From positions 32,744 to 96,743 of the forward strand of contig JAIXTT010000005.1 of NCBI GenBank assembly GCA_027483795.1: DNA of 64,000 bases, read 5' to 3'. Shown piece by piece: positions 35,082 to 44,604 of the stretch. The notes below the pieces were generated by a model. It was not told the origin of the DNA and did not search any database. It worked only from the letters and a program-made list of their open reading frames with translations. The translations under genes and the position numbers were made by a program. Within the stretch, counting starts at the first letter, position 1. Each line of letters opens with the position of its first letter. The stretch comes from Hyphomicrobiales bacterium. GTDB lineage: Bacteria > Pseudomonadota > Alphaproteobacteria > Rhizobiales > Beijerinckiaceae.

Positions 35082-36131
35082 ATGGCCGAACAAGCTCTCG
35101 AACCCGTCGCCGTCGAACCGGAACAGGACACTTCCTATCAGCTCCTGTCGGGAACGCAGAAATGCGCCATCCTGATGTTGCTGCTGGGCGAGGACGAGGC
35201 GGCTGAAATCCTCAAGAATCTTTCTCCGCGCGAAGTCCAGCAGCTCGGCAGCGCCATGTATTCGGTGGCCGACGTCGATCAGCGGACCGTCAACATGGTG
35301 CTCGACGAATTCCTGTCGATCATCAAGGCGCAGACCTCGATCGGCCTCGGCGCCGACGCCTATATCCGCCGCGTGCTGGTCAAGGCGCTCGGCGACGACA
35401 AGGCGGGCAGCGTGCTGACCCGCATCACGCCCTCGCACAGCGCCAAGGGCATCGACATCCTGCAATGGATGGACGCCCGCTCGATCGCCGAAATGATCGA
35501 GGGCGAGCATCCGCAGATCATCGGCATCATCGTGGCCCATCTCGATTATGCGGTCGCGGCGGACGTGCTCGTGCTCCTGCCCGAGACCCTGCAGCATGAG
35601 GTGATCCAGCGCGTCGCCACGCTCGATTCCGTCCAGCCCGAAGCGATCGAACAGCTCGAACGCGTGATGCAGCTCCAGTTCCAGGCGAATACGTCGCTGC
35701 GCGCGTCGAAGGTCGGCGGCATCAAGGCCGCGGCCAAGATCATGAACTTCACGCAGACGGCCACCGAGCAGCGGATCATGAAGTCGCTGCTGAAGGCGGA
35801 CAAGAACCTGATGCAGAGCATTCAGGAAAGCATGTTCGTCTTCGAGAACCTCATCAACGTGGACGACAAGAGCCTCGGCGTGCTCATGCGGAGCGTCGAG
35901 GCCGACCAGCTCGCCGTCGCGCTCAAGGGCGCCGATCAGCGCCTGCGCGACAAGATCCTCGGCTGCATGTCGCAGCGCGCCGCCGCCGCCATCGTCGACG
36001 AGATGGAGGCGAAGGGCCCGATGCGCGTGACCGAGGTGCAGGAAGCCCAGAAGGCCATCATCGCGACCGCACGCCGCCTGTCGGACGCGGGTCAGATGGT
36101 GCTGGCGGGCCGCGGCGACGACTATGTCTGA
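35082..36131 (+). CDS. fliG: Flagellar motor switch protein FliG
   Basis: A 349-residue FliG. The N-domain has KCAILMLLLGEDEAAEILKN (FliF-binding), the middle domain has the EHPQIIGIIVAHLDYAVAADVL motif (EHPQ is diagnostic), and the C-domain includes MFVFENLINVDDKSLGVLMRSVEADQLAVALKGAD with the charged torque helix. It overlaps fliH by 8 bases. Confidence 0.97.
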   Translation: MAEQALEPVAVEPEQDTSYQLLSGTQKCAILMLLLGEDEAAEILKNLSPREVQQLGSAMYSVADVDQRTVNMVLDEFLSIIKAQTSIGLGADAYIRRVLVKALGDDKAGSVLTRITPSHSAKGIDILQWMDARSIAEMIEGEHPQIIGIIVAHLDYAVAADVLVLLPETLQHEVIQRVATLDSVQPEAIEQLERVMQLQFQANTSLRASKVGGIKAAAKIMNFTQTATEQRIMKSLLKADKNLMQSIQESMFVFENLINVDDKSLGVLMRSVEADQLAVALKGADQRLRDKILGCMSQRAAAAIVDEMEAKGPMRVTEVQEAQKAIIATARRLSDAGQMVLAGRGDDYV

Positions 36132-36891
36132 GCCGGAACGCCGTCTCCAGTTGGGCGACATCGCCGCACTCCTCAAGCGCGACGGAGCGTTCAAGGAGGC
36201 GACGGATTATGCTCCGGCGGGCGACGGCTCGTTCGTGCCCTGGAACAAGGCGAAGTTCCGCCCGGTCGAGTCCGACCGCGCGGAGCCCTCGGCGGAGCCC
36301 GATACGACCTCGGCCGAGGCCCCCGCCGAAGAAGCGGAAGCGGCGCCCGCGGAGTCGCGCGAGAGCGAACCGACTCCGCCGTCTCCGGTCTCCCGACATG
36401 AAGGGCCCTCCGCGGCGGAAATCGTGGAGGCCATCGAGAAGGCCCGCGAGGAAGGCCGGGTCCGCGGCCATCACGAAGGTCTCGAAGCGGCGCGGCAGGA
36501 GTTGCAGGACGCGGTCGCGGCGCTCCGCCGGCTCGAGGCCGGCCTTCTCGAAGCGGCCGCCGAAGCGGCCGAGAACAATGCCGCGGTGATCGCCCGTCAT
36601 GTGCGCCGCATCGCCCGCGATCTCGCGGGCTCCATGATCGCCGACATGCCGCAGCCCTTCCTCGAGCGCATCCGCGCCGCCGCCGATCTCTTCACCCGTT
36701 CGGGAACCGAGTTCACGCTGGCTCTCAATGCCGCCGATCACGCGGTCCTCTCCGAAGCTCTGAAGGACGATCGGATCTTCGCGTCGATCCGGGTGATCGA
36801 GGACGAGGATCTGCCGACGGGCGCCTATCGCCTCCTCTCGCGCGACCTCGAATACGGCGACGCGCCGCAGCTCGAAGGCGACGAAGCGTGA
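36124..36891 (+). CDS. fliH: Flagellar export stator protein FliH
   Basis: A 255-residue FliH-like protein. An Ala/Glu/Pro-rich N-terminal region (to about 95) is followed by a coiled-coil segment with ARQELQDAVAALRRLEAGLL and a C-terminal FliH/HrpE domain (RIRAAADLFTRSGTEF and EDLPTGAYRLLSRDLEYG). It regulates the FliI ATPase. It lies between fliG and fliI as in most flagellar operons. Confidence 0.9.
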   Translation: MSEPERRLQLGDIAALLKRDGAFKEATDYAPAGDGSFVPWNKAKFRPVESDRAEPSAEPDTTSAEAPAEEAEAAPAESRESEPTPPSPVSRHEGPSAAEIVEAIEKAREEGRVRGHHEGLEAARQELQDAVAALRRLEAGLLEAAAEAAENNAAVIARHVRRIARDLAGSMIADMPQPFLERIRAAADLFTRSGTEFTLALNAADHAVLSEALKDDRIFASIRVIEDEDLPTGAYRLLSRDLEYGDAPQLEGDEA

Positions 36892-38216
36892 TGCTCGATC
36901 ACTCCCTCGTCCTCGACCGCAAGCTCGAAGGCGTCCGCGCCGGCCGGGCGATCCATGCCGTCGGCCGCGTGAAGCGCTTCGACGGTCAGATCGTCCATGC
37001 CAGCGCCTTTCCCGCGCCGGTCGGCAACGAATGCCGCATCCGCTGCGAGGACGGCGGATGGGCGACGGCCGAGGTGATCGGCTTTCTCGACGATTACACC
37101 GTGCTGGTCCTCACGGGCGGCAGCGCCAATCTGGTGGCGGGCGCGCGCGTGGAGACCGTCCGGCGCGTCGACGTGGTTCCCGCGGGCGAAGGCCTGCTCG
37201 GACGCGTTCTCGACGGAGCGGGTCAGGCGCTCGACGGCGGGCCGCAGCCCGTTCTGCCCGACCATTGGCCTCTGCGCGGCGAACGCGTGAATCCTTTGCG
37301 CCGCCGTCCGGTGAAGCAGGTGCTCGACACGGGCGTCCGCGCGATCAACGCGCTTCTGACGATGGGCGTCGGCCAGCGATCCGGCATCATCGCGGGCTCG
37401 GGCGTCGGCAAGTCGTCGCTGCTGTCCACGATCGCGCGCGGCACCTCGGCCGACGTGGTCGTCATCGGCCTGATCGGCGAGCGCGGCCGCGAGGTCTCGG
37501 GCTTCGTCGAGGAACTCTCGAAGTCGCCCTCCTTCGCCCATACGATCGTGGTGGCGGTTCCGGCCGATCATTCGCCGGTTCTGCGCATCCGCGCCGTGCA
37601 TCGCGCCACCGCCTATGCGGAATATTTCCGGGCGCTCGGGAAATCCGTGCTGCTGATGATCGACTCGCTCACGCGCGTCGCCCATGCGCAGCGCGAACTC
37701 GGCCTGGCTCTCGGCGAACATCCGACCACGAAGGGCTATCCGCCGTCCGTCATCTCGCTGATCGGCTCCCTTCTCGAACGCGCGGGACTCGACGGCGACA
37801 CCGGGGGCGCGATCTCCGCCATCTATACCGTGCTCGCCGACGGCGACGACACGACGAACGACCCGATCGTCGATGCGGCCCGCGCGATCCTCGACGGCCA
37901 TATCGTGCTGTCGCGCAGGCAGGCGGAGCAGGGGATCTATCCCGCGATCGATCTCGGGGCTTCGATCAGCCGCACGATGAACGATTGCGTGCCGCAGGCC
38001 CATGCGGCCCGCGCGCGCCGCTTCAGGCGCTATCTCAGCCTCTGGGAGCAGAACCGCGACCTGATGCTTCTGGGCGGCTATCAGTCCGGGCAGGATCAGG
38101 AACTCGATACGGCCTTCCGCATCTATCCCCAGCTCCTCGACTTCATCACCCAGGCGACCGACGAGAAGTCCGGCTTCGTCGAAAGCGAGGCCCGGCTGCG
38201 CGAGGTGATGCCGTGA
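36891..38216 (+). CDS. fliI: Flagellar export ATPase FliI
   Basis: A 441-residue FliI. It has Walker A GSGVGKSS at about residues 170, the specificity phrase VIGLIGERGREVSGFVE, Walker B SVLLMIDSLTRVAHAQRE and the downstream GEHPTTKGYPPSV. The ATG at 36891 overlaps the fliH stop; a GTG directly before it (36888) could also start. It powers type III export with FliH and FliJ. Confidence 0.97.
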   Translation: MLDHSLVLDRKLEGVRAGRAIHAVGRVKRFDGQIVHASAFPAPVGNECRIRCEDGGWATAEVIGFLDDYTVLVLTGGSANLVAGARVETVRRVDVVPAGEGLLGRVLDGAGQALDGGPQPVLPDHWPLRGERVNPLRRRPVKQVLDTGVRAINALLTMGVGQRSGIIAGSGVGKSSLLSTIARGTSADVVVIGLIGERGREVSGFVEELSKSPSFAHTIVVAVPADHSPVLRIRAVHRATAYAEYFRALGKSVLLMIDSLTRVAHAQRELGLALGEHPTTKGYPPSVISLIGSLLERAGLDGDTGGAISAIYTVLADGDDTTNDPIVDAARAILDGHIVLSRRQAEQGIYPAIDLGASISRTMNDCVPQAHAARARRFRRYLSLWEQNRDLMLLGGYQSGQDQELDTAFRIYPQLLDFITQATDEKSGFVESEARLREVMP

Positions 38217-38641
38217 GCCGGTCCCGCATGATCCGACTCTATGCGTTGAGCCGCACGATCAAGCTGAACGAGATCCGTCGCGAGATCGCGCGGCTTCAGG
38301 ACGAGATCGCCCGCATCGATCAGCGGCTCGATCAGGTCGCCATGCTGGAGAAGGGTTATCGCGATCACCTGCGGCTGCCCGAACTGAGCATGGTCGAGTA
38401 TCGCGGCGCGGTCGACATCGTGGCGCGGCTCCGGGGCAGGCGCGACGTCGACGCCAACCGTCGCGAGCTTCTCGAGGTCGAGCGGGTCCGCATCGCGGGC
38501 ATGATCGCCGAGCGCAAGCGCAGCATCGAAAAGCTCGAAGAGGAGGAGCGGCGCGCCCGCGCCGAGGAGCGCGCCCGGGCCGAAGAGGTGCGCGAGGCGC
38601 TGGCGCCCGCGCGTCCCGTCGGCCGGCACGAACTTTGCTAA
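38213..38641 (+). CDS. fliJ: Flagellar export protein FliJ
   Basis: A 142-residue, almost fully helical, charged protein, predicted to form an antiparallel coiled coil. It overlaps the fliI stop and precedes fliK, the standard place of fliJ. Sequence identity within FliJ is low, so the call relies on length, coiled coil and position. The start is GTG at 38213, with ATG at 38228 as alternative. Confidence 0.82.
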   Translation: MSRSRMIRLYALSRTIKLNEIRREIARLQDEIARIDQRLDQVAMLEKGYRDHLRLPELSMVEYRGAVDIVARLRGRRDVDANRRELLEVERVRIAGMIAERKRSIEKLEEEERRARAEERARAEEVREALAPARPVGRHELC

Positions 38642-38677
38642 TGATGGCCCGAAACGTGGTTTCGAAAGGCTTTCGAA

Positions 38678-40588
38678 GTGGTTGACGCGACGGCGGTTCG
38701 ACAGGTCAGGTCCGGACGTGCGGCGGAACTCGGCGATGCAGGCATCGCCGGGACCGGTGCGTCCTCCGTCGCCGCTCCCTTCGATCTTCTCGCTTTGGCG
38801 GGGCTCTCGCTCGAGACGACCGCCGCATCCGGAACGGAAGGCCGCGGCCTTGCCGCGCCTGCGGATACGGCCGTGAACGACGAGACCGACGCCCGTGCGG
38901 AAGAGGCTCTCGCGGCGCTCGTCGCCGCGGGCCTCGTCGTCGAAAAGGGCGTCGCCGCCCTGTCGCCTTCCGCGAACGGTGCCTCCGCGGAAGACGTCGC
39001 TTCCGAGATCGACATCGCCCTCGCCGTCGGAGAACCGACGCCGTCGCCGGTCGAATTCCCTCTTCCGGTCGCCGCGCCCGTCGGTCCGCCGACGCCCGCT
39101 CCGCTCGCCGGAGAGGTCGTCGACGCCGCTCCGCGGACGGATCGACCCGCCGCCGCCGCCGACGTCGCGGCCGAAATTCTCGAAATCCTCGAAGCCGGAC
39201 CGTCTTCGACGCCCGCGCCCGTCGTCGCGCAGGCCGTCATGCCGGCCGACCCGGCCGCCGCCGCGCCGCTTCCGGATGCGCCCGCCTCCGTCGTCACGGC
39301 CGATCCTGTCGCCGCCGCGCCGGGAAGCGTATCCCTCGAAGGGCCCGCCTCGGTCGCCCCCGTCTCGGACGGCGAAACGATCGAGCCCGTGATGCGGGAC
39401 GCGGCCCGTCCGGCGATCCCGGCCTCGGCCTCGACTCGAACTTCGCAGCCGCCCGCCGACGTACCTTTCCGAGACGCGTCCGCCGGCGTCGCCCCCGTTT
39501 CGACCCTTCCCGTCGACGACGACGCTCGGGCCGTGGCCGTATCGGGCGAGACGCCCGCAACGTCGCCGGACGTCGTCACCGCCTCGATCGCCGCTCCCAA
39601 GCGGGCGGACCGCGCTTCGCAGCGGACTGCGGCGCCGGGAACGGTTTCCGTCGACGCGGCCGAGATCCGGCCCGAACCCGTCGAAGCGAGCGAAATCGCC
39701 TCTCCCGTCGCCGTCGAGAATCCCCGTGCGGCCGAAGCCGCCGTCGCGGGCCTCACGGAACGGACGGCGTCGCAGCGCATGAAGCAGGGCTCGCCCTCCC
39801 GCCCCGTCCCGAGCGACGCGGCTGACGTCGAAACGCCCGAAGCCGCGGCCCCGCTCGTCGGCCCCGCCCCTCTCGCCGCCGCGGAACCGCTTCCCGCCGC
39901 CATGCCCGAAGCCGCCCGTGACGGGACGATCGAGGATGAGCGCGCGCGCGACGAGGCCGAATTCACTTCCGCGGCGGAACGCCTCCTGCAGGACATCCCT
40001 GCCGCGGAGATCGTCGCGGACCGTCGCGGCGACGAACCCGCCGCTTCCTCCTCTTCCGTCGCGCAGCCGATGCGCGGCGACGCCCGCGCCGATGCCGTTT
40101 CCGCGGCCGCCGTGCCGCCGCCCGCCGCTCCCGTCCTCGCCGATCGCGGTCTCGATGCCGCGGGTCGCGCGGTCGCGTCCGCGTCGATGACGCAGGCGGA
40201 CAAGACGTCCGACGCCGCTCTGGCCGATCAGCGTTCGCGCGCCGTCGAGCGTCAGGTTCTCGCGGCCCTGCGTCAGGGACGCGACGAGGTCCGCGTCGCG
40301 CTTTATCCGCCCCAGCTGGGCCAGGTGGTCATCCGCCTGGCGCTCGACGGGCAGAAGGTCCGCGTGTCCATGCGGGCCGCCAACGGTGATGCCGAAGACG
40401 TGCTGCAGGCCGGCGAAGCCCGCCTGCGGGACGCTCTCGGTCAAGAAGGTTTTGAACTGTCCGGCTTCGACGTTGCGGGCCGGACCGAAGACGAGGGGCG
40501 CCGCGCGCCTCGACGCCCCTATGCGGACGTCGTGGTCGCACGCAATGCCGACGCTGTCGGCGGCTTCTCGATCGACATGATCGCGTGA
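38678..40588 (+). CDS. fliK: Hook-length control protein FliK
   Basis: A 636-residue protein, long for FliK. Residues 1 to about 510 are low in complexity, rich in Ala, Val, Pro, Asp and Glu, as expected for the molecular ruler. The C-terminal hook domain (about 525-610) has EVRVALYPPQLGQVVIRLAL and QEGFELSGFDV, the conserved export-switch part. The start is GTG at 38678. Confidence 0.9.
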   Translation: MVDATAVRQVRSGRAAELGDAGIAGTGASSVAAPFDLLALAGLSLETTAASGTEGRGLAAPADTAVNDETDARAEEALAALVAAGLVVEKGVAALSPSANGASAEDVASEIDIALAVGEPTPSPVEFPLPVAAPVGPPTPAPLAGEVVDAAPRTDRPAAAADVAAEILEILEAGPSSTPAPVVAQAVMPADPAAAAPLPDAPASVVTADPVAAAPGSVSLEGPASVAPVSDGETIEPVMRDAARPAIPASASTRTSQPPADVPFRDASAGVAPVSTLPVDDDARAVAVSGETPATSPDVVTASIAAPKRADRASQRTAAPGTVSVDAAEIRPEPVEASEIASPVAVENPRAAEAAVAGLTERTASQRMKQGSPSRPVPSDAADVETPEAAAPLVGPAPLAAAEPLPAAMPEAARDGTIEDERARDEAEFTSAAERLLQDIPAAEIVADRRGDEPAASSSSVAQPMRGDARADAVSAAAVPPPAAPVLADRGLDAAGRAVASASMTQADKTSDAALADQRSRAVERQVLAALRQGRDEVRVALYPPQLGQVVIRLALDGQKVRVSMRAANGDAEDVLQAGEARLRDALGQEGFELSGFDVAGRTEDEGRRAPRRPYADVVVARNADAVGGFSIDMIA

Positions 40589-40598
40589 GGGACGAGCC

Positions 40599-41201
40599 GT
40601 GAGCGCCGAAGCCGCCGAACCCCAAGAGAAGAAGAAGCTTCCCATCGTGAAGATCGCGATCTTCGCGGTCGGCGCCATCGTGCTCGTGGGCGCGGGCGTC
40701 GCGGGAGGCATCCTCTTCATGAAGCTGACCAAGCCCGTCGAGGAGAATCCCCTCGCCATCGTCATCGAGCGCAAGGCCGACGAGGCCAAGGACGACAAGA
40801 AGGACGACAAGGGCAAGGACGCGAAGAAGGACGACAAGGCCGCGCCCGGTCCGGGCGGCAAGGCCGTGCCCCCGAACGATAAGTTCGTCACGACCTATTT
40901 CGAGTTCCCGGGCAATTTCACGACCAATCTCAAGGGCTCGCGCCGCTTCATCCAGGTCAGCCTGGGTCTCTCGACGCAGTACGACAAGACCGTGATCGAG
41001 AACGTGCAGAAGCACGAAGTCGCCATTCGCGCCGAAGTTCTGGCCGTGCTCGGAGAGCAGTCCGAGCAGGAGGTCGTCGGGATGGACAATCGGAGACGCT
41101 TGCAGAACTTGATCAAGGACGCCATCAACAGGGTTCTGACGGAACGAGTCGACTTCGGCGGCATCGCCAACGTCTACATCACCGCCCTCGTGATGCAGTG
41201 A
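40599..41201 (+). CDS. fliL: Flagellar basal-body-associated protein FliL
   Basis: A 200-residue FliL with one N-terminal membrane helix (about 18-40), a Lys/Asp-rich linker (KDDKKDDKGKDAKKDDK), and a periplasmic domain ending GGIANVYITALVMQ, matching the FliL pattern of a final beta strand. It supports stator function. A second, shorter FliL-like gene is at 60142. Start codon is GTG. Confidence 0.93.
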   Translation: MSAEAAEPQEKKKLPIVKIAIFAVGAIVLVGAGVAGGILFMKLTKPVEENPLAIVIERKADEAKDDKKDDKGKDAKKDDKAAPGPGGKAVPPNDKFVTTYFEFPGNFTTNLKGSRRFIQVSLGLSTQYDKTVIENVQKHEVAIRAEVLAVLGEQSEQEVVGMDNRRRLQNLIKDAINRVLTERVDFGGIANVYITALVMQ

Positions 41202-41205
41202 ATTC

Positions 41206-42162
41206 ATGTCCACGCGTAAACTCAGCAATGAAGAGGTCTCCGCGCTCATCGGCGGGCTGAACGACGGTTCGCTCGATGTCGGCACGGGCGTCGGCGATGC
41301 GCAGGATTACAAGCCCTTCGTCTTCGGCGCGGACGACGCCGGCCTGCTCGGCGACCTCCACACGCTGCGCCTCATCAACGAGCGCCTGGGGCGGCAGATG
41401 CGCAGCGTGCTGCTGCCGATGCTGCGCTTCTCGCCGCGCATCTCCACGCTTCCGCCCGAAACGCGGAAGTTCGAGAATTATCTGATGGGCGTCGACAGCT
41501 TCCTGAGCCTGAACACGGCCAGGGTGGACGCGCTCAAGGGCACGATCCTGATGACGATCCCGCCGCGGCTCGTCAGCACTCTCGTCAACACCTTCTTCGG
41601 CGGCAACGGCGACAGCCCGGTGACCCGCGCCTCGGAATTCACGCCGACCGAAGAACGCGTGATCCAGATCGTCGTCGACGGCTCGCTGCGGGCCTTGGAA
41701 GACGCCTGGCGGGACATCTATCCCGTCTCCTTCGAGTTCATGACCAGCGAGATGAACCCGGCCTTCACCTCCTTCGTGGAAGGGTCGGATCAGGTCGTCG
41801 TCTGTTCCTTCGTCGTGCAGCTGCCCTTCGCCAATCCCGCGACGATCGACATCCTCTACCCGCTTCAGGTGCTCAAGCAGGTCGCGCCGCTGCTGCGCAG
41901 CAAGATCCAGCGCGTCGGCGACGGCCGCGACGAAGCATGGGAGCGCAAGCTTCGCGAAGGGCTGATGGCGGTCGAGCTCAACTTCTCTCCGCGCCTCGCC
42001 GAGCCGATGACGAACATCGGCGAACTCCTGAACATCAAGGTCGGCTCGGTCGTCGAGATCCCGGCCTTCGAGCAGGTGAAGATCTATGTGGAGGGCCAGT
42101 CCCTCTTCAATGCCACCATCGGCGAGCGTGACGGCAAGATGGCCGTCCGCATCGCCGGCTGA
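41206..42162 (+). CDS. fliM: Flagellar motor switch protein FliM
   Basis: A 318-residue FliM. The N-terminal LSNEEVSALIGGL is a variant of the CheY-P-binding LSQxEIDALL segment. The middle CheC-like domain has FLSLNTARVDALKGT and the FliG-contact region with GGNGD, and the C-terminal SpoA-like domain has GELLNIKVGSVVEI. It is complete. Confidence 0.97.
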   Translation: MSTRKLSNEEVSALIGGLNDGSLDVGTGVGDAQDYKPFVFGADDAGLLGDLHTLRLINERLGRQMRSVLLPMLRFSPRISTLPPETRKFENYLMGVDSFLSLNTARVDALKGTILMTIPPRLVSTLVNTFFGGNGDSPVTRASEFTPTEERVIQIVVDGSLRALEDAWRDIYPVSFEFMTSEMNPAFTSFVEGSDQVVVCSFVVQLPFANPATIDILYPLQVLKQVAPLLRSKIQRVGDGRDEAWERKLREGLMAVELNFSPRLAEPMTNIGELLNIKVGSVVEIPAFEQVKIYVEGQSLFNATIGERDGKMAVRIAG

Positions 42163-42191
42163 CATCCGACCGATCGGAAGAAGAGCGGAAC

Positions 42192-42470
42192 ATGGCCGAC
42201 GAGAACGCGACGCCGGAAAATCTCAAGATCCTCGAAAACATCGAGGTGAAGCTGACCGTCGAGGTCGGCGGAACCAAGATCTCCATTCGCGATCTGCTCA
42301 AGCTGAACGAAGGTTCGGTGGTCGAACTCGAGCGGCTGGCGGGCGAACATCTCGACATCTTCGTCAACGGCACGCTGCTGGCCAAGGGCGAGGTCGTCCT
42401 CGTGGGCGAGCGCCTCGGCATCCGCTTCACCGAGATCGTCTCGGCTGAACAACGTCTCCGCAGCCTCTGA
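42192..42470 (+). CDS. fliN: Flagellar motor switch protein FliN
   Basis: A 92-residue SpoA-domain protein: IEVKLTVEVGGTKISIRDLL, LNEGSVVELERLAGEHLDIF and GERLGIRFTEIV. It is shorter than enterobacterial FliN (about 137) since the variable N-terminus is reduced, as in many alphaproteobacteria. Confidence 0.96.
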   Translation: MADENATPENLKILENIEVKLTVEVGGTKISIRDLLKLNEGSVVELERLAGEHLDIFVNGTLLAKGEVVLVGERLGIRFTEIVSAEQRLRSL

Positions 42471-42480
42471 GGAACGTCAC

Positions 42481-42780
42481 ATGGGCCATTTCTCGTCGGA
42501 CATCGTCGGACTCCTGCTGTTCTTCGCGGGATTGGCCGTTCTTTCCTTCGTGCTGCTGCGCTGGCGCGATCGGTTGGGCCGTCGCTTCCTGCCGGGCGGC
42601 ATCGCGATGCGGGCCAGCGCCGATCTCGGCGCGGGCGCCCGCCTCGTCGTCGTCGAGATCGACGGGGTGAAGGTGCTGGTCGGCCTCGACCGCAACGGCG
42701 TGCAGGCGATGCAGCCCATCGGTCCGGCCGCCGCGCCGTTCCGTCTGCCCGATCCTCCCCAGGGAGAGGGAACCTCGTGA
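42481..42780 (+). CDS. fliO: Flagellar export component FliO
   Basis: A 99-residue protein with one N-terminal membrane helix (about 8-25) and a cytoplasmic tail with ADLGAGARLVVVEIDGVKVLVGL, the FliO pattern. It assists FliP assembly. It overlaps fliP by 4 bases. Confidence 0.9.
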   Translation: MGHFSSDIVGLLLFFAGLAVLSFVLLRWRDRLGRRFLPGGIAMRASADLGAGARLVVVEIDGVKVLVGLDRNGVQAMQPIGPAAAPFRLPDPPQGEGTS

Positions 42781-43550
42781 ACGCCCCGCGCCGCCTCGCC
42801 GTCACCGCGCTCGCCGCGCTCGCGACGCTCGCCGCCGCGGGCGTCGCCTTCGCGCAGAATGCGCCGTTCGACATCCCGGTCCTCAAGCTCGAGGGCATGC
42901 CGGGCGGCGGGCAGTCGCTGTCCCTGTCGCTTCAGACGCTGATCATCATGACGGCGCTCACGGTGCTGCCGTCCCTGCTGCTGGTCTGTACCAGCTTCAC
43001 CCGGATCATCATCACGCTGTCGATCCTGCGGCAGGCGCTGGGCACGCAGCAGACGCCGCCCAACCAGGTTCTGGTCGGTCTCGCGCTGTTCATGACGCTC
43101 TTCATCATGACGCCCACCTTCCGCGAGATCAACGACACGGCTTTGGTGCCCTATTCGCAGGGCGGCATCTCGGTCGAGGACGCGGGTCTGCGCGCGGCCG
43201 CCTCGCTCAAGAGCTTCATGCTGCGTCAGACCCGGCAGAGCGATCTGCTCGCCATCGCCGAACTGCGCGGCGACGGCGCCTATGAGAGCCCCGAGGCCGT
43301 TCCCTTCTCCGTGGCGGTGCCCGCCTTCATCATGAGCGAGCTCAGGACCGCCTTCACGATCGGCTTCCTGCTCTTCCTGCCCTTCCTCGTGATCGACATG
43401 GTCGTGTCGAGCGTCCTGATGTCGCTCGGCATGATGATGCTGTCTCCGATGATCGTCTCGCTGCCCTTCAAGCTGCTGCTCTTCGTCGTCGTGAACGGCT
43501 GGTCGCTGACGGTCACCTCGCTCGTCGAGAGCTTCACGCGGATCCCGTAG
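42777..43550 (+). CDS. fliP: Flagellar export gate protein FliP
   Basis: A 257-residue protein with a cleavable signal peptide (ending near GVAFA-QN) and four membrane helices. Family marks are LLLVCTSFTRIIITLSILRQ, LGTQQTPPNQVLVGLALFMT and SLGMMMLSPMIVSLPFKLLL. Start codon is GTG, overlapping fliO. Confidence 0.97.
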   Translation: MNAPRRLAVTALAALATLAAAGVAFAQNAPFDIPVLKLEGMPGGGQSLSLSLQTLIIMTALTVLPSLLLVCTSFTRIIITLSILRQALGTQQTPPNQVLVGLALFMTLFIMTPTFREINDTALVPYSQGGISVEDAGLRAAASLKSFMLRQTRQSDLLAIAELRGDGAYESPEAVPFSVAVPAFIMSELRTAFTIGFLLFLPFLVIDMVVSSVLMSLGMMMLSPMIVSLPFKLLLFVVVNGWSLTVTSLVESFTRIP

Positions 43551-43552
43551 CG

Positions 43553-43822
43553 ATGTTCTACGAGCAGTTCATCCCCATCGCCCGCGAGACCTTGATGAGC
43601 ACGCTTCTGCTCGTCGGCCCGGCCTTGGGCGCCGCACTGGTGATCGGTCTCGTCGTCGGCGTGTTCCAGGCGGCCACGTCGATCAACGAGGCCACCCTCG
43701 CCTTCGTGCCGAAGCTGCTCGTGGTCTTCGCGATCCTCGCGCTGTCCGCACCCTTCATGATGTCGACCATGACGGGCTTCTTTCAGCTGATCTTCGCGGA
43801 AATCGGGAAGGTCGCGCGATGA
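43553..43822 (+). CDS. fliQ: Flagellar export gate protein FliQ
   Basis: An 89-residue, two-helix protein of standard length with VGVFQAATSINEATLAFVPK, the FliQ signature. It overlaps fliR by 4 bases. Confidence 0.97.
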   Translation: MFYEQFIPIARETLMSTLLLVGPALGAALVIGLVVGVFQAATSINEATLAFVPKLLVVFAILALSAPFMMSTMTGFFQLIFAEIGKVAR

Positions 43823-44601
43823 TCGCCCTCGAGCACGCGACGCTGATGGAGTGGCTCACGGGCTTCCTGCTCGTGTCCGTCCGCATTTCGGCGATGATGC
43901 TGGCCTCGCCGATCTATTCGGCGGCGTCCGTCTCGACGCCCGTCCGCGTGCTCCTGACCGTCGCCGTCGCCGCGGTCCTCGTCGGCCGCGTCCCGGTGCC
44001 GACGGTCGATCTCTTCGGTCTCGCGGGCTTGATCGCGCTGGTGCGCGAGGCGCTGATCGGCATCGCGATCGGTTTCGTGATGCAGATCGCCTTCGCCGCG
44101 GTCGCGGTGGCGGGCGAGCAGGTCTCCTATGCGATGGGCCTCGGTTTCGCCGCGATGGTGGATCCGCAGACGGGCACGCAGTCGCCCGTCGTCACGCAGT
44201 TCATCTCCATCATGATGGTGCTGGTGTTCCTGTCGCTCGAAGGCCACCACATCCTGCTCGAACAGCTCGCGGCGAGCTTCAGGATCCTGCCGATCGGCGG
44301 GCCCGTGCTCGACATGAAGATGTTCCGCGCCATCGTCGAGGCGGGCGGCCTGCTCTTCTCGGCCGCATTCCTCCTCGCGCTGCCGGTCGTTCTGGCGATC
44401 ACGCTCGTCAACATCGTCATCGGCATGCTGACGCGCGTCGCCCCGCAGATGAACATCTTCTCGGTCGGCTTTCCGATCACGATCATCGCCGGTCTCGTCC
44501 TGTTGATGGTGTCGGTCCCGAATCTTTCGGGCGGCATGGCCGGCCTTCTCGAGGAAGTCACGCGCCGCATGCGCGAGGCCGTCATGGCGGGGAGGGGCTG
44601 A
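43819..44601 (+). CDS. fliR: Flagellar export gate protein FliR
   Basis: A 260-residue, about six-helix protein. Recognised regions are VREALIGIAIGFVMQIAF, AVAVAGEQVSYAMGLGFAAM, and TRVAPQMNIFSVGFPITI. It follows fliQ and precedes flhB, as usual. Confidence 0.97.
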   Translation: MIALEHATLMEWLTGFLLVSVRISAMMLASPIYSAASVSTPVRVLLTVAVAAVLVGRVPVPTVDLFGLAGLIALVREALIGIAIGFVMQIAFAAVAVAGEQVSYAMGLGFAAMVDPQTGTQSPVVTQFISIMMVLVFLSLEGHHILLEQLAASFRILPIGGPVLDMKMFRAIVEAGGLLFSAAFLLALPVVLAITLVNIVIGMLTRVAPQMNIFSVGFPITIIAGLVLLMVSVPNLSGGMAGLLEEVTRRMREAVMAGRG

Positions 44602-44604
44602 GCC